Assembly (NCBI GenBank): GCA_958430865.1
Contig: CAUDNR010004378.1
Span: 67,666 to 131,665, forward strand
DNA: 64,000 nt
Direction: 5' to 3'
Source of the DNA: Entrophospora sp. SA101
Lineage: Eukaryota; Glomeromycota; Glomeromycetes; Entrophosporales; Entrophosporaceae
The notes under the pieces were generated by a model. It was not told the DNA's origin, searched no databases, and worked only from the letters and a program-made list of their open reading frames with translations. This document shows, piece by piece, positions 27,047-39,289 of the stretch (within the stretch, counting starts at the first letter, position 1; each line of letters begins with the position of its first letter). The translations under genes were made by a program, and so were the position numbers.

Positions 27047-30000
27047 ATGGAAAATATGTCTAATGGTAATAACGAAAATATCGTAGAGAATGTGATGGAG
27101 AGTACAATTGTTGAAACTGAGGAGCATCCATTCACATTGAAGATAAAAATACCAAATCTTGTTGACAAGTCTCAAGTTTTTGTAAGCCCGTGCAAAGCAT
27201 TTGATTTTCAATTAATCAACAATCTATTAATATTATTTCTATTAAAACTTATAATTATAAATCAATTATTTTAATTCTTATTAATTGATTGATCGATTAA
27301 TTAATAAATGATTTAGGCAACTGCAAGTGAACTTGTGCAGGAAGTTAGACAATGGTTAATTGATTCACCAGAAACTTCTAATTATACATGCTTTTCTCTA
27401 TATTGGGACGGTAAAAAACTTGACGATTACAAAGAGCTTCAAGATGAAGGGATTACTCAAGATGCTGATCTGGAATTAGTGGAAGGTTTACTTTATTTTA
27501 TTTTATCTTGCATTTTGATCTGAAATGATAATCTATGAAGCTAATTAAAAAAAATTAAATTTATTTTAACAGAGCCTTATACAGAACGAGAAGCTCGCAT
27601 TCACATTATGCATGTTAGAGAATTACTTTCGGGACCATTCAAACAATCTTCTTCTTATGTTGGAATTGATCCTGGCTTATCATTTTTCACTGCTGTCACT
27701 GGATCCAATGGTAAACGAACTAAATATTTGTATTTGTATTTGTATATATTTGTATTTATATATATATTAATCAATAGTTTAAATAAATCATCAGATAATC
27801 AACAAATTATTCAGCAGCCTCAACAAAACGGGAAAGCTAAAGAAGACGAATCAAATGTTCTTAAACCATTAGAAACTCCATTTTCTGATTACGATTTTTC
27901 TGCTCCTTCTTTATCAAAATATGTACCTGAAAAATTTTCAAGATGTAGTATTAAATGTTTAGAATCTATTCATCTTTCTGGTTGGAATCCTGTGCCATTT
28001 GAACGTCGTAAAAAAGGTATATTGTAGTCTCATTTTTAGATTTTATTTATTTAATATTTATTACAAGATCATTATTATCTTTAAATAAATATATATATAT
28101 ATATATATATTGTTTTTTTAGGTGATCTTTTGTTTCTTTCTGTTACAATAATCGAGGGAGATAATTTACATATCACTGCATCGATAAATGGTTTTTATAT
28201 CAATAAATCTACAATGAAAAGTTTTGATCCAAATCCTAAATCTGAGCTTCAAGTATATCATGCACATTCACTTGTCAACCTACTACAAGAGGTTTCACCT
28301 ACGTTTCGTAAAAATTTCAAAGAATTACAAGAGTTTAACGTTATGCATCACCCTTTCGAAACTATTCCTATTAATTCTTGCTTTCCTGCTTATCCATGGG
28401 CTGTTAAACAACCAAAGCATACGTTTGATATGGGTCACATTTCTGAAGTATACTTGAATGTTGGTAATGATGTGGTTGATTCGCTTAGAGATTGGAATGA
28501 TGAATTTCAATCACAGCGCGAATATCCACGCGTCGAATTAAGAGATCGTGTACTGCGCGAAAGGCTTGTTAATAAGATTCAATCAGATTTCACAGAAAGT
28601 GCTGTCAGGGGTGCAATTGCCGTGGTAAATGGAAACGTCATTCCATTCAATCCACGTGATCCTTCAGAAGAGCACATGTATGTTTATAACAATATTTTCT
28701 TTAGTAAAGCATACGATACACGTGGAACTTTTGCAAAGCTTGGTGGTGATGATGCAGCCCATGTTGCAACAGGGAAAGATTTAGAAGGAATAAAAACAAT
28801 TAATATAGCTGATATAGAAGGATTATATACTTTGGGATGTGTTGTGGTTGATTATAAAGGCATCAGAGTTGTGGCCCAAACCATAGTTCCAGGTTCATAT
28901 TATTCATTACACATTATTTTTGTAATTAAAAATTATTACTAATTGTGTGTATGTGTGTGTATGTGTGTATAATAGGAATTTTTAGACGTCAAGATGATTC
29001 TTCCGTTGTTTATGGATATTTTGATAATGGAAGAGATAAACCTAAACTTTGTGCTGATCCTGAGTTCCATGAGATTGTTGGTAAAGCAGCAAAAGTTTTA
29101 CATCTTGCTGAACACAGGTTAGTTAATTTGTATAATTATCTCATAAAAATTTTCCTTGATGTCAATCTACTTTATACGATTTTAATTTATAAAGTTTATA
29201 TGTATTTGCTTTGTTTGAAGTGTTTCCGATTCAAAAGGAAATTCCGTAAAACTTCATACTTCTTTAGAAACTAAGGTTTTTTCATAACGTTTATAGATAT
29301 TTAAACATTTAATATGCGTGTATATATATATATATATTGGTTAAAATGTAATTAAATCATATCATCAACTTTTTTGAAAATTATATGTATATATATATAT
29401 ATATATGGTAGGGATTAATGGGTGATGATGGTAGACGATATTTATTTGATTTGTATCGTCTTAATCCTGTTGATATTGAATTTTTAGAGAAAGAATGTGA
29501 ACCTAAAGAAGAAAGTGACCTTCCACTTTATTCTCACAAATTAACTTTATTAAGACCAGAATTGATTGAATCTTTTTGGGATTATAAATTTAGATTGTGG
29601 CTTCAGGAAAAGGCTAATCGAAAACAGAATGTATATTAATTTTTTAAAAAGTTAATGCTATTTTTTTTTTTAAATCAAGTTATTAAACAATAGTATCGTT
29701 ATCATTATTGTTGTTGATAGGAGGAAACCAAAGATTCTAAACCTGAAGATTCTAAACCTGAAGATTCTAAACCTGAAGATTCTAAACCTGAAAATTCTAA
29801 ACCTGAAAATTCTAAACCTGAAGATTCTAAACCTGAAGATTCTAAGCCTGAAGATTCTAAACCTGAAGATTCTAAACCTCAAGAAGTAACTCCCGATGAA
29901 GAATTTAATTTTACATTAAATCCAGATTCTTTTACTGATTATAAAATACCAGATGGTGATAATTATAAGACAAAGAAAGAAACTGACGAAGAAAATGTCA

Positions 30001-32427
30001 GGAATGCTTCAAAATATCTTAGAGATAGTGTTATTCAATTGATGGTAATTTAAAATCATATTTTCAAATCTATTGTTCTAAAAAAAAACCTTCTTTAATG
30101 AAAAAGATAATCGATTGTATAGATTATTGAATTCACTTCATTAGCTGTTTCACCAGCAGATGGAGCATCATTAACAGCAGCCATGCATCGTCGTGGTATT
30201 AATATGCGATATTTAGGCACGATTGCAAAAATTCTTTATGAATCTACAGATCGAAAGTTAGATCATATAAGGGTATATTATAAATTTACATATATACACA
30301 TGTGAAATAATTATAATATAGCATTATTTTAATTTTTATTCACATACAACACACACACACACACACACACACATATCTTTTTATAGCATTTGGTTATTCA
30401 TGAGATGATTATCAGAGCATCAAAACGTATACTTCGTGAACTTCTTCGAGAACTACCAATCACATACACATCATATTGTGTTGCGCATTTTTTTAATTGT
30501 CTGCTAGGGACCGACTATAATGCTAATCCACAACCATTAGTTCCTGATGTATTATTTAGTTGTGGTGGTAGTGGTGAGAATGATGATGACGCAAACAACA
30601 GTAAAAAAAAAAAGAATAAAAATATCAAGAATAAAGCCGATAATACTCAATCATATGCATACTTAAATCTCACACCCTCTTCACTCGTTCAACAAATTCA
30701 TAGTACGGTGTTAGTACGTTTTCGATATAAACTTCCTGAAGATTTTGTTTCTACACACATTCGCAAACTTCCATTACTGAGAGAAATATGTTTACGAGTA
30801 GGAGTTCAAATAGCAGCTCAAGGTTATCATTTTGTAAAAAAGAAATCAAAAAAAAGAGCAACCACATTCTTACCAGATGATATCTTCAATATAATACCTG
30901 TTGTCAAACAAGCAACTCCTAAAGTAAACAGTCCACTTATTACTTATTACTTTATTATTATTGCCTTGATTTGATCCGGCTGGAATTTTTTATTTATTAT
31001 TTTTCATTTTTTGTAGTGTATTTTTGCCGAGGAGACTTTTGAAGCTGGAAAATTAAGTATTGCTCAAGGTATTTTATTTTGATTTATAATTATTAAGATT
31101 TTGATTTTATTTGATACGTAGAATGTTAATTATCATAAAAATTATATGTTAGGTCATCGAGATTTAGGCGTGGATCTAATGTTACAATCACTTGCATTAC
31201 ATGAACAAAGTTATGGTTTTCTTCATCCAGCAACGGCAAAGTGTTACGTTGCATTAGCGATGTATTTTTATCATCATGAAGATTTAGAAATTGCGATAGA
31301 TTTTCAAAAGAAGGCCGTTGTTGTATTGGAGCGAACTTGTGGTACTGACAGTGTAGAAGCAGTGCATGCTTATGTAAGTTATGCAGATATAATAATAGTT
31401 TTTGAATGGATGGGTTCCTAAAAGAAAGTGCATTATTCAAATAAGGTTATTTCAATAGTTACATTTAGGTCTTTTTGAAAATGCTATTGGTCATACCGAA
31501 ATCGGTCTTCGTTACATGAAGCATGCAATGTTTTATTGGGAAATTATATATGGACCTTCACACCCGGATGGCGCAACCGCTGATGTAAGAAAAAAACAAT
31601 TTTTTGTAGAATATATATAAAAAATATATACGTATCATTTAAATATATATTTTGATATTTTGCAATTTGTGTACATAGCATAACGTCGGAATTATGTTAC
31701 AAAATTTAAAAGATTTTGGTGGTAGTATAAGGTTTTTCGAAAGAGCCAAAGAAACAAATGAAACTATCTTTGGAAAAAATAATGTTTTAACTGGTGAATC
31801 GTAAGTCGATAAAAAGAAAATGATTTTTAAAAACTCCATCAAATCATTTATTTAATCATTTTATTCTATTTGTGATGTAGATACCATCTCCTAGCGAAAG
31901 CTTTAGCACTTTCTGAAGATTATAAAGCAGCTTTGACTGCAGAAAAATCAGCATATAATATTTTTCACACTGTGGTAGATATTTATTATGTTTTTTTTTG
32001 TTTTTGTTTCTATGTAAACATTTAATAATAATTTTTAATTTATTAGTTTGGACCTGATCATCCTCGAACTAAGGAAACTGAACAACTGCTTAAAGATTTA
32101 ACGTCAAATGCTGTTCATAATGTTTGTGCTACATTAAATTTACATTATTTCTCCCATTTTTCTTTCCTAATCATAAAATCAACTAAAAATCTGTACATGT
32201 ATGTATAGGCTAAAATGGCATTATTACAGAAACAAGATAAGCGAAAAGGTATAGCACCAAAACCAACGATTTCAGCATCTTCTTCTTCTTCTTCATCTTC
32301 AACGATAAGTACACCAACCACTTCAACAGCCACTTCTGCAATGCAAATAAGAACGGCAGGAAGTCATCATTCAAACATCTCAACCAGTACTTTAAAAAAG
32401 AAAAAGTTTGCAAAAAGTAATAAATAA
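27047..32427 (+). CDS. CLU1: Clustered mitochondria protein CLU1, complete
   Basis: Eighteen exons in phase: 27047-27181, 27317-27485, 27573-27710, 27795-28016, 28122-28892, 28976-29117, 29221-29275, 29412-29630, 29721-30044, 30123-30272, 30387-30923, 31017-31068, 31153-31373, 31459-31584, 31679-31800, 31881-31974, 32047-32121 and 32209-32427. They total 3771 nt, 1256 residues, close to yeast Clu1. The N-terminus ([10 protein letters not shown]...[10 protein letters not shown]...[14 protein letters not shown]) is the ubiquitin-like CLU_N domain, followed by [14 protein letters not shown]. The CLU domain is in exons 5-8, the (D/N)SKPE linker in exon 9, the central region in exons 10-11 and TPR-like repeats in exons 12-17. 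A second acceptor choice at 31459 restores [12 protein letters not shown]. No damage seen. Confidence 0.96.
29733..29882 (+). repeat. 15-bp minisatellite inside CLU1, copy 1
   Basis: Ten units with the same variant pattern as at 1203 and 48794. Confidence 0.95.
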
Positions 32428-33238
32428 CAAAAATCATATAAAGGCGACATTATTAGATAAATAGAAAAAATTATTTAAAATTAAAGAGTAAAAATAATTA
32501 ATTACACATATTTTTAAATAATATACTGTTATTATTTTTTTATTTATTAATAAAACCAATAACTTAAAAAAATTTTTAAATTTTTATAATCTTCAAAAAT
32601 AAAAACATTATGATATTTCAATCACCCAAATTATAGTAATGATAGGTATCTAATTAGTTTTTTAGTGGTAAAAGAATTCAAGGAATTGATATGAGACGCA
32701 AATTTAAATTTAGATGGATGTAATATAAAAATAAAAATACTTCCTATAACCTAAATCTAGTTTTTTTTTCAGACAACTTTCCGAGCGAGCTTCTTTAATG
32801 CTTTTAGTAAGAGAATGTGCCAGAATACTACCGGTAAGTCTGCTTGCTTTTTCCGAACAAATTATCGTGTTCGGAATTTTTCAACAATCCGTTTTGTGTG
32901 TGAGGGAAATTGACAAGTCAACGTTAAAATAAATCATACATACAGTCGAAAAGATAATATACATACTCTCAAATTTCAAAGCGGAACAACAATTTCAAAA
33001 ATATGATCATAGGATATTGGCATGGTGGTTTTATGAGATTCGGTCTATTGTGAAACGGGGAAAAAACCGAAAAACAAATTCCGTTGGTGCGCAATGAAAA
33101 CATCCTTATATTTTGAAAAAGTTTAGGATGGTATGGAAATACGCAACAAGTCTTTCAAATAAACGAATAAACTTTATCCAACTGTGTCTTTGGCATACCA
33201 CAAATAGCCCAAAAAAACTAAAATGAGTCAAATAATGA

Positions 33239-34841
33239 CGACCTCGGGCGTTCTGTAAATCACGTGACCACGCATATTTTTGTTCTGTTTGTGCAAGATA
33301 TAATACTAATTATCAGTGGTGTCAATCATGTGATCCCAAATTGTTAGCTCAAAGTTGGACTAGCAGTGGTAATGAAAAATTGGATGAAATAATCAGAAAT
33401 ACACAACTTGAAGCCAAAGGATTTGATAGCTATCATTATCTTGAATGGATTCCTTATGACCAACTCATAGTTGATGAAGGAATAGGTGAAGGTGGTTTTG
33501 CAACTGTGTATAAGTGTTACTGGTCAGATGGTCCTAGATATGTTAAAAGGAATAAAAGATACTATTGTATAAATGGTTATGTAGCATTAAAAAAGTTTAA
33601 AAGCTCACAAAATGTTTCTGAAGAATTTTTAAAAGAGGTAAATAATTTGATGTAATTAGTTAACAATTAAAGACTTTTAAATAATATATTAATTTTTTAT
33701 TAAATTTCATAAAGCTTCAAAATCATATTAAATTTATAGGGCCTTATTACAAGGGTGTTGTTAATATTTATGGCATTTCACAAGATCCAAATACAAGAGA
33801 ATATGTTCTCATAATGAGATATGCAGACAAAGGAGATTTTAAAAAATATTTAAAATCAAATGGCACAAGATGGGATGATAAAATTAAAAGACTTTATGAT
33901 ATTGTCTCAAGTTTAAATACATTTCATCAAGAAAAACTTACACATGGTGATCTTCACAGTGGTAATATTTTATATTTTGGTTATTTACACCAGGCAATGA
34001 TTACAGATTTAGGGTTATCAGGCCCAACTAATCAAAAAATATCAAGTAAAAATGGTATAGTTGGAGTACTGCCATATATTTCACCAGAGGTATTAAATAA
34101 GAAGTCTTACACCCAAAAATCTGACATCTATAGCTTTGGGATCTTAATGTCAGAATTATCAACATGTCAACAACCATTCAAGAATCAACCACATGATCTA
34201 GATCTTGCTATCAAGATCTGTAATGGCTTAAGACCTAGTTTTTCAGACAATACTCCAGAATGTTATATTAGGTTAGCATACAAATGTACAGATGCTGATC
34301 CTAAAAAAAGACCAACAGCAAATGAAATTTTAAAAATTATTACTTTTTGGAAAGATGCAGTTGCATATGATGATTCTAAGTATTATTATTTTAAAAAAAA
34401 TAAATTAAAAGAAATAAGAAAAATATTTGAAGGAGCAGATAAAAAGCCCTTTAACCTTCCAACAATTACTGCAACTGTTCATCCAAATGCTATTTATACA
34501 AGTAGATTATTCAATTTTACAAATCTTCCACAACCTGTAAACTCCAATAAAGTTACAATTATCAGCAACAATATTGGTAATTATCATCAATTATTTAATT
34601 TTAAAATTCATTTAATACCAGCATTAATATTATTTCTATTGTGTTATAAATTATCACATTTACAGAACATAAAATTGATTTAGATAATATTAATGGTAAT
34701 TATTTGATTATTGATTTTAAAATTTAACATCAACACAATTATTACATATATTATAGTAATAATAATGGCAACCACATTATTTTTATTATGTTATAAATTA
34801 TCATATTTATAGATTCTAACCAAATGGATTTGGATATTTAG
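33239..34841 (+). CDS. TKL-type protein kinase, copy 1, intact
   Basis: Exon a runs to 33637 (5' limit of the open frame 33239; first ATG not located). Exon b starts at 33715, with the junction FLKE-LQNHIKFIGPYY. Motifs: CxxC..CxxC, glycine loop GIGEGGFATVY, VALKK, HGDLHSGN, DLG, SPE, KRPTANEIL. Read straight through, exon b ends at 34683. Splicing at gtaatt after SNNI and again after DNIN gives a Rhizophagus-style end DSNQMDLEI-like with stop at 34839-34841; I prefer this because the junctions are in phase in all three copies. Relative to copy 0 it has 8 A in the run after YYYF and one extra Tyr codon, so the tail is open. The tail reads FEGADKK, against FEKANKK and FKEADKK in the others. 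Confidence 0.85.
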
Positions 34842-35747
34842 ATCTACAAATAAATTTTACTCATTTGATTATTGGAATTTTACATCAGTTTTTATTGTGA
34901 GAAAACATTATTTTTATTTTAGTGACATGATCCATCATTTTATTTATTTAGATATCAACATGATATATTTTGTCTATTTTATAGTTCAGGCCAATTACAG
35001 AGATTTAATTGTAAAAGTTTCAGTCAACCAGTAAAAAAAATTTTTATTTGTTAAACTGGTTTCATTTAAACCATTTTATTTTCCTATGATTATTTTATTA
35101 GTTTTGGGTGTTGTAACAGTTTACATATATTATATATTATTTAATTGTCATAAACAAATTTCTTTTAAAAATAAGATTTCATTAAAAACCTTGGAACTTA
35201 GCCTATTTAAAATCAAGACAAATATTATTGGCTAAAATCATGCAGATCTTTCATTGAAAAAAATGATTTTTTATTTTTTTTTATATGAAGGAAAACTTGG
35301 CATGAGCTTTGTTGAATGGTTATACAACTTCCAAAACTATGTATTATGTGTATTTTCACAAGCCTACCAAAAAATATTAAATTAATCACTGGAAAAATGG
35401 ACACCAGATTTAATATTCAAAATCTATCATGCCTCTAAAGTTGGTGATTTGTAATTGTTCGAAATTCAATTGGCGGAATCTATGTGTGCTAACCAAATCT
35501 AGAAATTAACTGGGGATAATTTCTAAATTTAGATTAAGGCTCAGTCAGTGAGAAAAATTGAGCGGGCAGAACGGCGGGTATCACGTTACACGGCATTTGT
35601 GTGACTAAAAATTTGTGCAGAAAAAAATCCAAAAATCCGTGTAATTAAAAATTAAAAATATCAAATCACGGCTGAAACAAAATCCCTACCTTAGCTTTGA
35701 AACAATTTCTCCCCTTAACATTATTTTATTACTATTTACATTTTGTC

Positions 35748-35757
35748 NNNNNNNNNN
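35748..35757. other. Assembly gap (10 N)
   Basis: Ten N between segmental copies 1 and 2. The join between these copies is therefore partly unsupported by contiguous sequence. Confidence 0.99.
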
Positions 35758-35857
35758 AGAGTATTAATTAATTTTTATGTGTAATATTACATCTATTATT
35801 TGGCAATAACCTAAACAGGAATTGATTTACATTTTCTACTATATATTTCTAGAACTA

Positions 35858-35921
35858 TACGCACTATACATATCACTATACGTATAGTATTATACGTATA
35901 GTACTGATCTGCCCATCTCTA
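35858..35921. mobile_element. Probable hAT element end with nested palindromes
   Basis: The right terminus reads gatctgcccatctcta; its inverse begins TAGAG, fitting hAT. Just inside are palindromes actatacgtatagt (35875-35888) and tatacgtata (35891-35900). The opposite end was not found and may lie in the gap. Confidence 0.45.
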
Positions 35922-36318
35922 CACATGCGAATTGTAAATTCATTAAAGAAATCGATTAGGTTCCTTGAAAATGGAAACATGATACTAATAATTCGTATGG
36001 CTAATTTAGAAATCGATCGATCAAGAGAATACTTCACAAAGAGATCGACCAAGTCTTTTTAGGAACAACTCTTAAAATTTGAATGTGAAAACGATTGCCT
36101 TTTTTGGTATACGCGTATAATTAATTCAATTGTTAATCGGATGCTTAAAATTTAAGGAATAGATTATTCACGCCCTATTAGAATCTTTTTTAAAACAATA
36201 TAATAATTTCATATTTAATTGTTTATTATTTTTATGCTGATTTGAAAATCATTTTATTAATCAGAGAGGAGAGCAAAGCGAGATTAAAGGTAATGAATGA
36301 GTGACCTGTTTATCATTA

Positions 36319-36431
36319 CAGTAAACTTCGTTTCATAAAGAAAATTGCGTCTAAAATTTGTTATACCAAAATTACTAATCGCGTTTCAACGAATTTTAAT
36401 AATTATAATTCGTTGAAGCGAGGTTTGACTG
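36319..36431. mobile_element. pogo/Tigger-type MITE with TA duplication
   Basis: 113 bp. The left end cagtaaacttcgtttca and the right end cgaggtttgactg (inverse cagtcaaacctcg) are flanked by TA at 36317-36318 and 36432-36433. Inner inverse pair: gcgtttcaacgaattt / aattcgttgaagcg. No coding capacity. Confidence 0.82.
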
Positions 36432-36551
36432 TACCACTATTTTAATGATTATGCTTAATATTAATCTCTAACTTATTTTGTTATAATATGTGTGGCTTTG
36501 TTTATAGCGGCAATAATAATAATAATAATAAGAAAAATAAAACCAAATGGA

Positions 36552-36800
36552 TCAAGTTTTTTAAATGATTTTTGTCCATCTAACCGCAAATAATTATTAT
36601 TATAATTAGTAATCTTGCCACAGCGGATTTTAAACAAAATTTTCTTATTATTATTAGTTATTATTAATAAATATACGGAATACAGATATTTAATTATCTC
36701 AATAAAAAAATCGGAAATTAATGAAATAAGATAATTTTCGATAATTATGTTATCTTACGATATGTAATGATATTTAGGATAATTAATGATAAAGATAATA
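36552..36800. repeat. 249-bp repeat flanking the pogo-like element
   Basis: Matches 63264-63512 without a gap, and with no difference in the lines I compared. It ends exactly where the pogo-like terminal repeat begins in both places. The element is thus nested in a larger repeat, or the pair moved together. Confidence 0.85.
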
Positions 36801-37666
36801 CACAGTGAGTCTCGGTATAGCGGACCTCGGTATAGCGGATTTGGGGTTTAGCGGATAAATTTTCAAAACCAAATTTTTCCATAACAATTTTATCTCGGTT
36901 TAACGGATTTAACGGATTTTTCATATAAATTCGGTTTACCGGATATTTTTTAAAAATTCATATATGTCACTTATAATAAATTTTTCTCGATATTATGGAT
37001 AATGATGATCTTTACTATTTTGGGCCAATATGAGTAATGACGTGCAATTATTGAATATTAATATTTAGAAATAAATTGTAATAATCAGCAATACATCCAC
37101 AATTTAATCTAACATATTTCTAGCTATTTCTTAGCATTGTCAATATCAATATGTCATTTTCTTTTATTTCTTTATATGCTAAAATCGTAAATATTGTAAA
37201 AGGACAAAGTGAAGTTGATGACGATGAAACAAATGAAACAAATGAACCTGAGCTGATGATCATTAATATGGAGGCTATAAAAGCTTCGGAAACTATACTT
37301 AAATATGTACAGCAAAAAAATTTTAGATGTTGATTTTCAAGTAATTAGAAATGTCAAAAGATTAAAAGTGAAATTTCTTGCAAAAATTCTCAAGAACAAG
37401 TGCAAACAATAATGGAAGACTATTATAATGTCAACGTTTTAAGTGAATGAATGGTTTTTTTTTAAAAAACTTTACCAAATGTATTTTTATTACCATCATT
37501 GTTATTTGCATTCATATTATTTAAAAATAAAATTATTTACGCAACATGTATCACATGATTTAATCAAAAATTCAATTTTTTGTGGATATCTCGGTATTAC
37601 AGATGACTCGGTATAGCGGATAAATTTCCTGGAACAAACATATCTGTTATACCAAGACTCACCATG
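36801..37666 (+). mobile_element. pogo/Tigger-like DNA transposon, 866 bp, internally deleted
   Basis: Left end cacagtgagtctcggtatag, right end the inverse of catggtgagtcttggtata, flanked by TA (36799-36800 and 37667-37668). Repeated cggtatagcgga / cggtttaacgga motifs fill the left subterminal zone. Contains only a transposase C-terminal remnant. A ~95% similar copy begins at 63513. Confidence 0.82.
37151..37412 (+). pseudogene. pogo/Tigger-type transposase C-terminal remnant
   Basis: An ATG at 37151 opens 60 codons: an acidic DDDETNETNEPE stretch, then INMEAIKASETILKYVQQKNF. A one-base frame change at about 37322 leads to DFQVIRNVKRLKVKFLAKIL, stop 37410-37412. An acidic segment, a helix with a QQ end and a basic helix is the usual tail of DDE transposases in this family. 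The DDE core is absent. Assignment rests on its place in the element. Confidence 0.55.
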
Positions 37667-37955
37667 TATTCGAATCCGAGAACTCTTGAACATGTGATTC
37701 TTCATTATCGCACTGTTATGGTTCATCCTTGTGTTATGACATGTCAAAAAGGCTTATAAAAGACATTATTGCGAATTAGAATATAATTACTAAGGGGGGA
37801 CGAAGGCATTTGACAAAGCACCTAACGAATAGATTTGATCTGGAGGAGGATGTGGTGGTTGGTCCTGTTCACGTTGGAGAGGAGTGACTGAAAAATAATC
37901 CATTTTTTTCCATTTCGTTGGGACCCATTCATCAGTCTGAATGAAACATTCATTC

Positions 37956-38736
37956 TTAATAATATAGAGAATACAATAATGAGTACACCGTCTTAGTCAG
38001 TATCATGCAAAATTTTATCCATAACAGAGCTCCTCCATCAATCCTTTTCATAATGCCAGTTGCTGTCCCAACCTGTAGGAGAAATGATGCAGTTAACAGT
38101 TATGTATATAACCTCTTTGAATCAAATAACAGAAAATATTGCTAACCTCGGCTAACTGCATCTCCCTCTCTCTCATTTCAATTTCAGCATGAAAATCTAA
38201 TTGTAACTCGATCTTGTCCCAGAATAACTTTGAATCCATATCACTTGTACGATGACCCTTTCAATACACAAATAGAAGATTATTAGCCTTGGCCACAAAT
38301 TAAGAGGTCTTTTAATGTTAATATTATATGTGGACCACAGCGAACACAAAGATCATCAGGAGAATAGCGCGAAGATATTCTCCATAGCTATGTGAGTTTA
38401 TCACCTCCATAAAAGTTCTATGACGAACATGAAGATCATCAAAGAGATGGCACGAAGACCTCTTCTAGTCGTAGAGAGTGCTCTAAACCATTTTTAAGGC
38501 CCTCAGAAACAAACATTACGTGCCTTGAAATTTTTATCCAATAGAGTAGCATAATTCTTGACTTCTGATGAGTCTCCTTTCATAAGATAATTGAGAGATC
38601 TCCTAAGTATAAAAGCTTCCTTCCAAAACGAGCTGGTAAAGTCATTTCCTTGCTGGCGATACTTGTAAAACTCGGAAATTTTCCATTTTTCAGGTGATAT
38701 ATTGATAAAATATGAGCTGACTTTAATTCCTGCCAT
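37956..38736 (-). CDS. Hypothetical three-exon protein
   Basis: On the minus strand three exons join in phase: 38736-38515 (ATG at 38736), 38257-38147 and 38072-37956, giving 149 residues. Exon 1 includes KWKISEFYKYRQQGNDFTSS and SEVKNYATLLDKNFKARN. Exon 2 is charged and predicted helical (WDKIELQLDFHAEIEMREREM). Exon 3 has VGTATGIMKRIDGGALL and a hydrophobic end. All junctions are GT..AG. The open frame extends upstream to 38778, so an earlier exon is possible. The left MITE of segmental copy 2 lies ~95 bp upstream. I do not recognise it. Confidence 0.4.
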
Positions 38737-38831
38737 CAAAGCTATGGTGTTGCAGTTTAGAGAGTTTGTGAGTAGCAAGAGAATTTTTTATATATATTAC
38801 AATCAAAAAGGGTACGTGATCATGTGTTGTA

Positions 38832-39289
38832 TGGTGCAGGACACCTAGTCCCTACAACTTTCTGCGCCACAGCAACAGATTTGGGAAAAAATTCACAATC
38901 AAAAATGCAATAAAATTTTTACAGTCACGTGTTTTAAAATAGGTTTGTCACGTTGCATTCTCTTTATTAGTATCACGTGATAAAAGATCTGTAATACAGA
39001 TTTCAAAATTTTCAATTCTTCCAATTCATTCATTTTTAATATAAAAAATTTGCGTGTAACACGTCACTTTGGGGGATTAACATAGTAAATTTGTTAAAAT
39101 TGTGCAACTTTAAGGCTTAATTCCTCCACAACAACATGGCATATCAACAAAATGAAAATGTCATTTTGTAGAAAAAGGTCTTAGCTTCAAAATGTCATCT
39201 TGTTTTTTTGGTCACACATTTCCATTTTTGGAGGAATTAAAGGATTTGCAAGACTAATAAAAGCTGTAGGGACTAGGTGTCCTGCACTA
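38832..39289. mobile_element. 458-bp MITE at the left border of segmental copy 2
   Basis: Same element as 19767-20228, four bases shorter (no tata in the left terminal repeat). Several substitutions occur in its first ~240 bp and none that I saw after that. The left flank is unrelated to that of the first copy, so the repeat border is at or inside this element. Confidence 0.85.

Larger units (their letters stand above)
19767..35203 (+). repeat. Segmental repeat, copy 1 (complete)
   Basis: Direct repeat of 38832-54513 (offset 19061 over most of its length). The first ~240 bp, inside the MITE, differ at many sites, including a 4-bp tata indel. From about 20010 to about 34250 every line I compared is the same. 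After the kinase catalytic region differences resume, and homology ends near 35203. Content: kinase (minus), inverted kinase-tail relic, membrane protein, CLU1, kinase (plus). Confidence 0.95.
34842..36318. other. Intergenic region with repeat boundary and gap
   Basis: Homology to the other segmental copies ends near 35203. No gene seen in 35204-36318. A palindromic transposon-end signal at 35858-35921 and a 10-N gap are listed separately. Confidence 0.5.
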
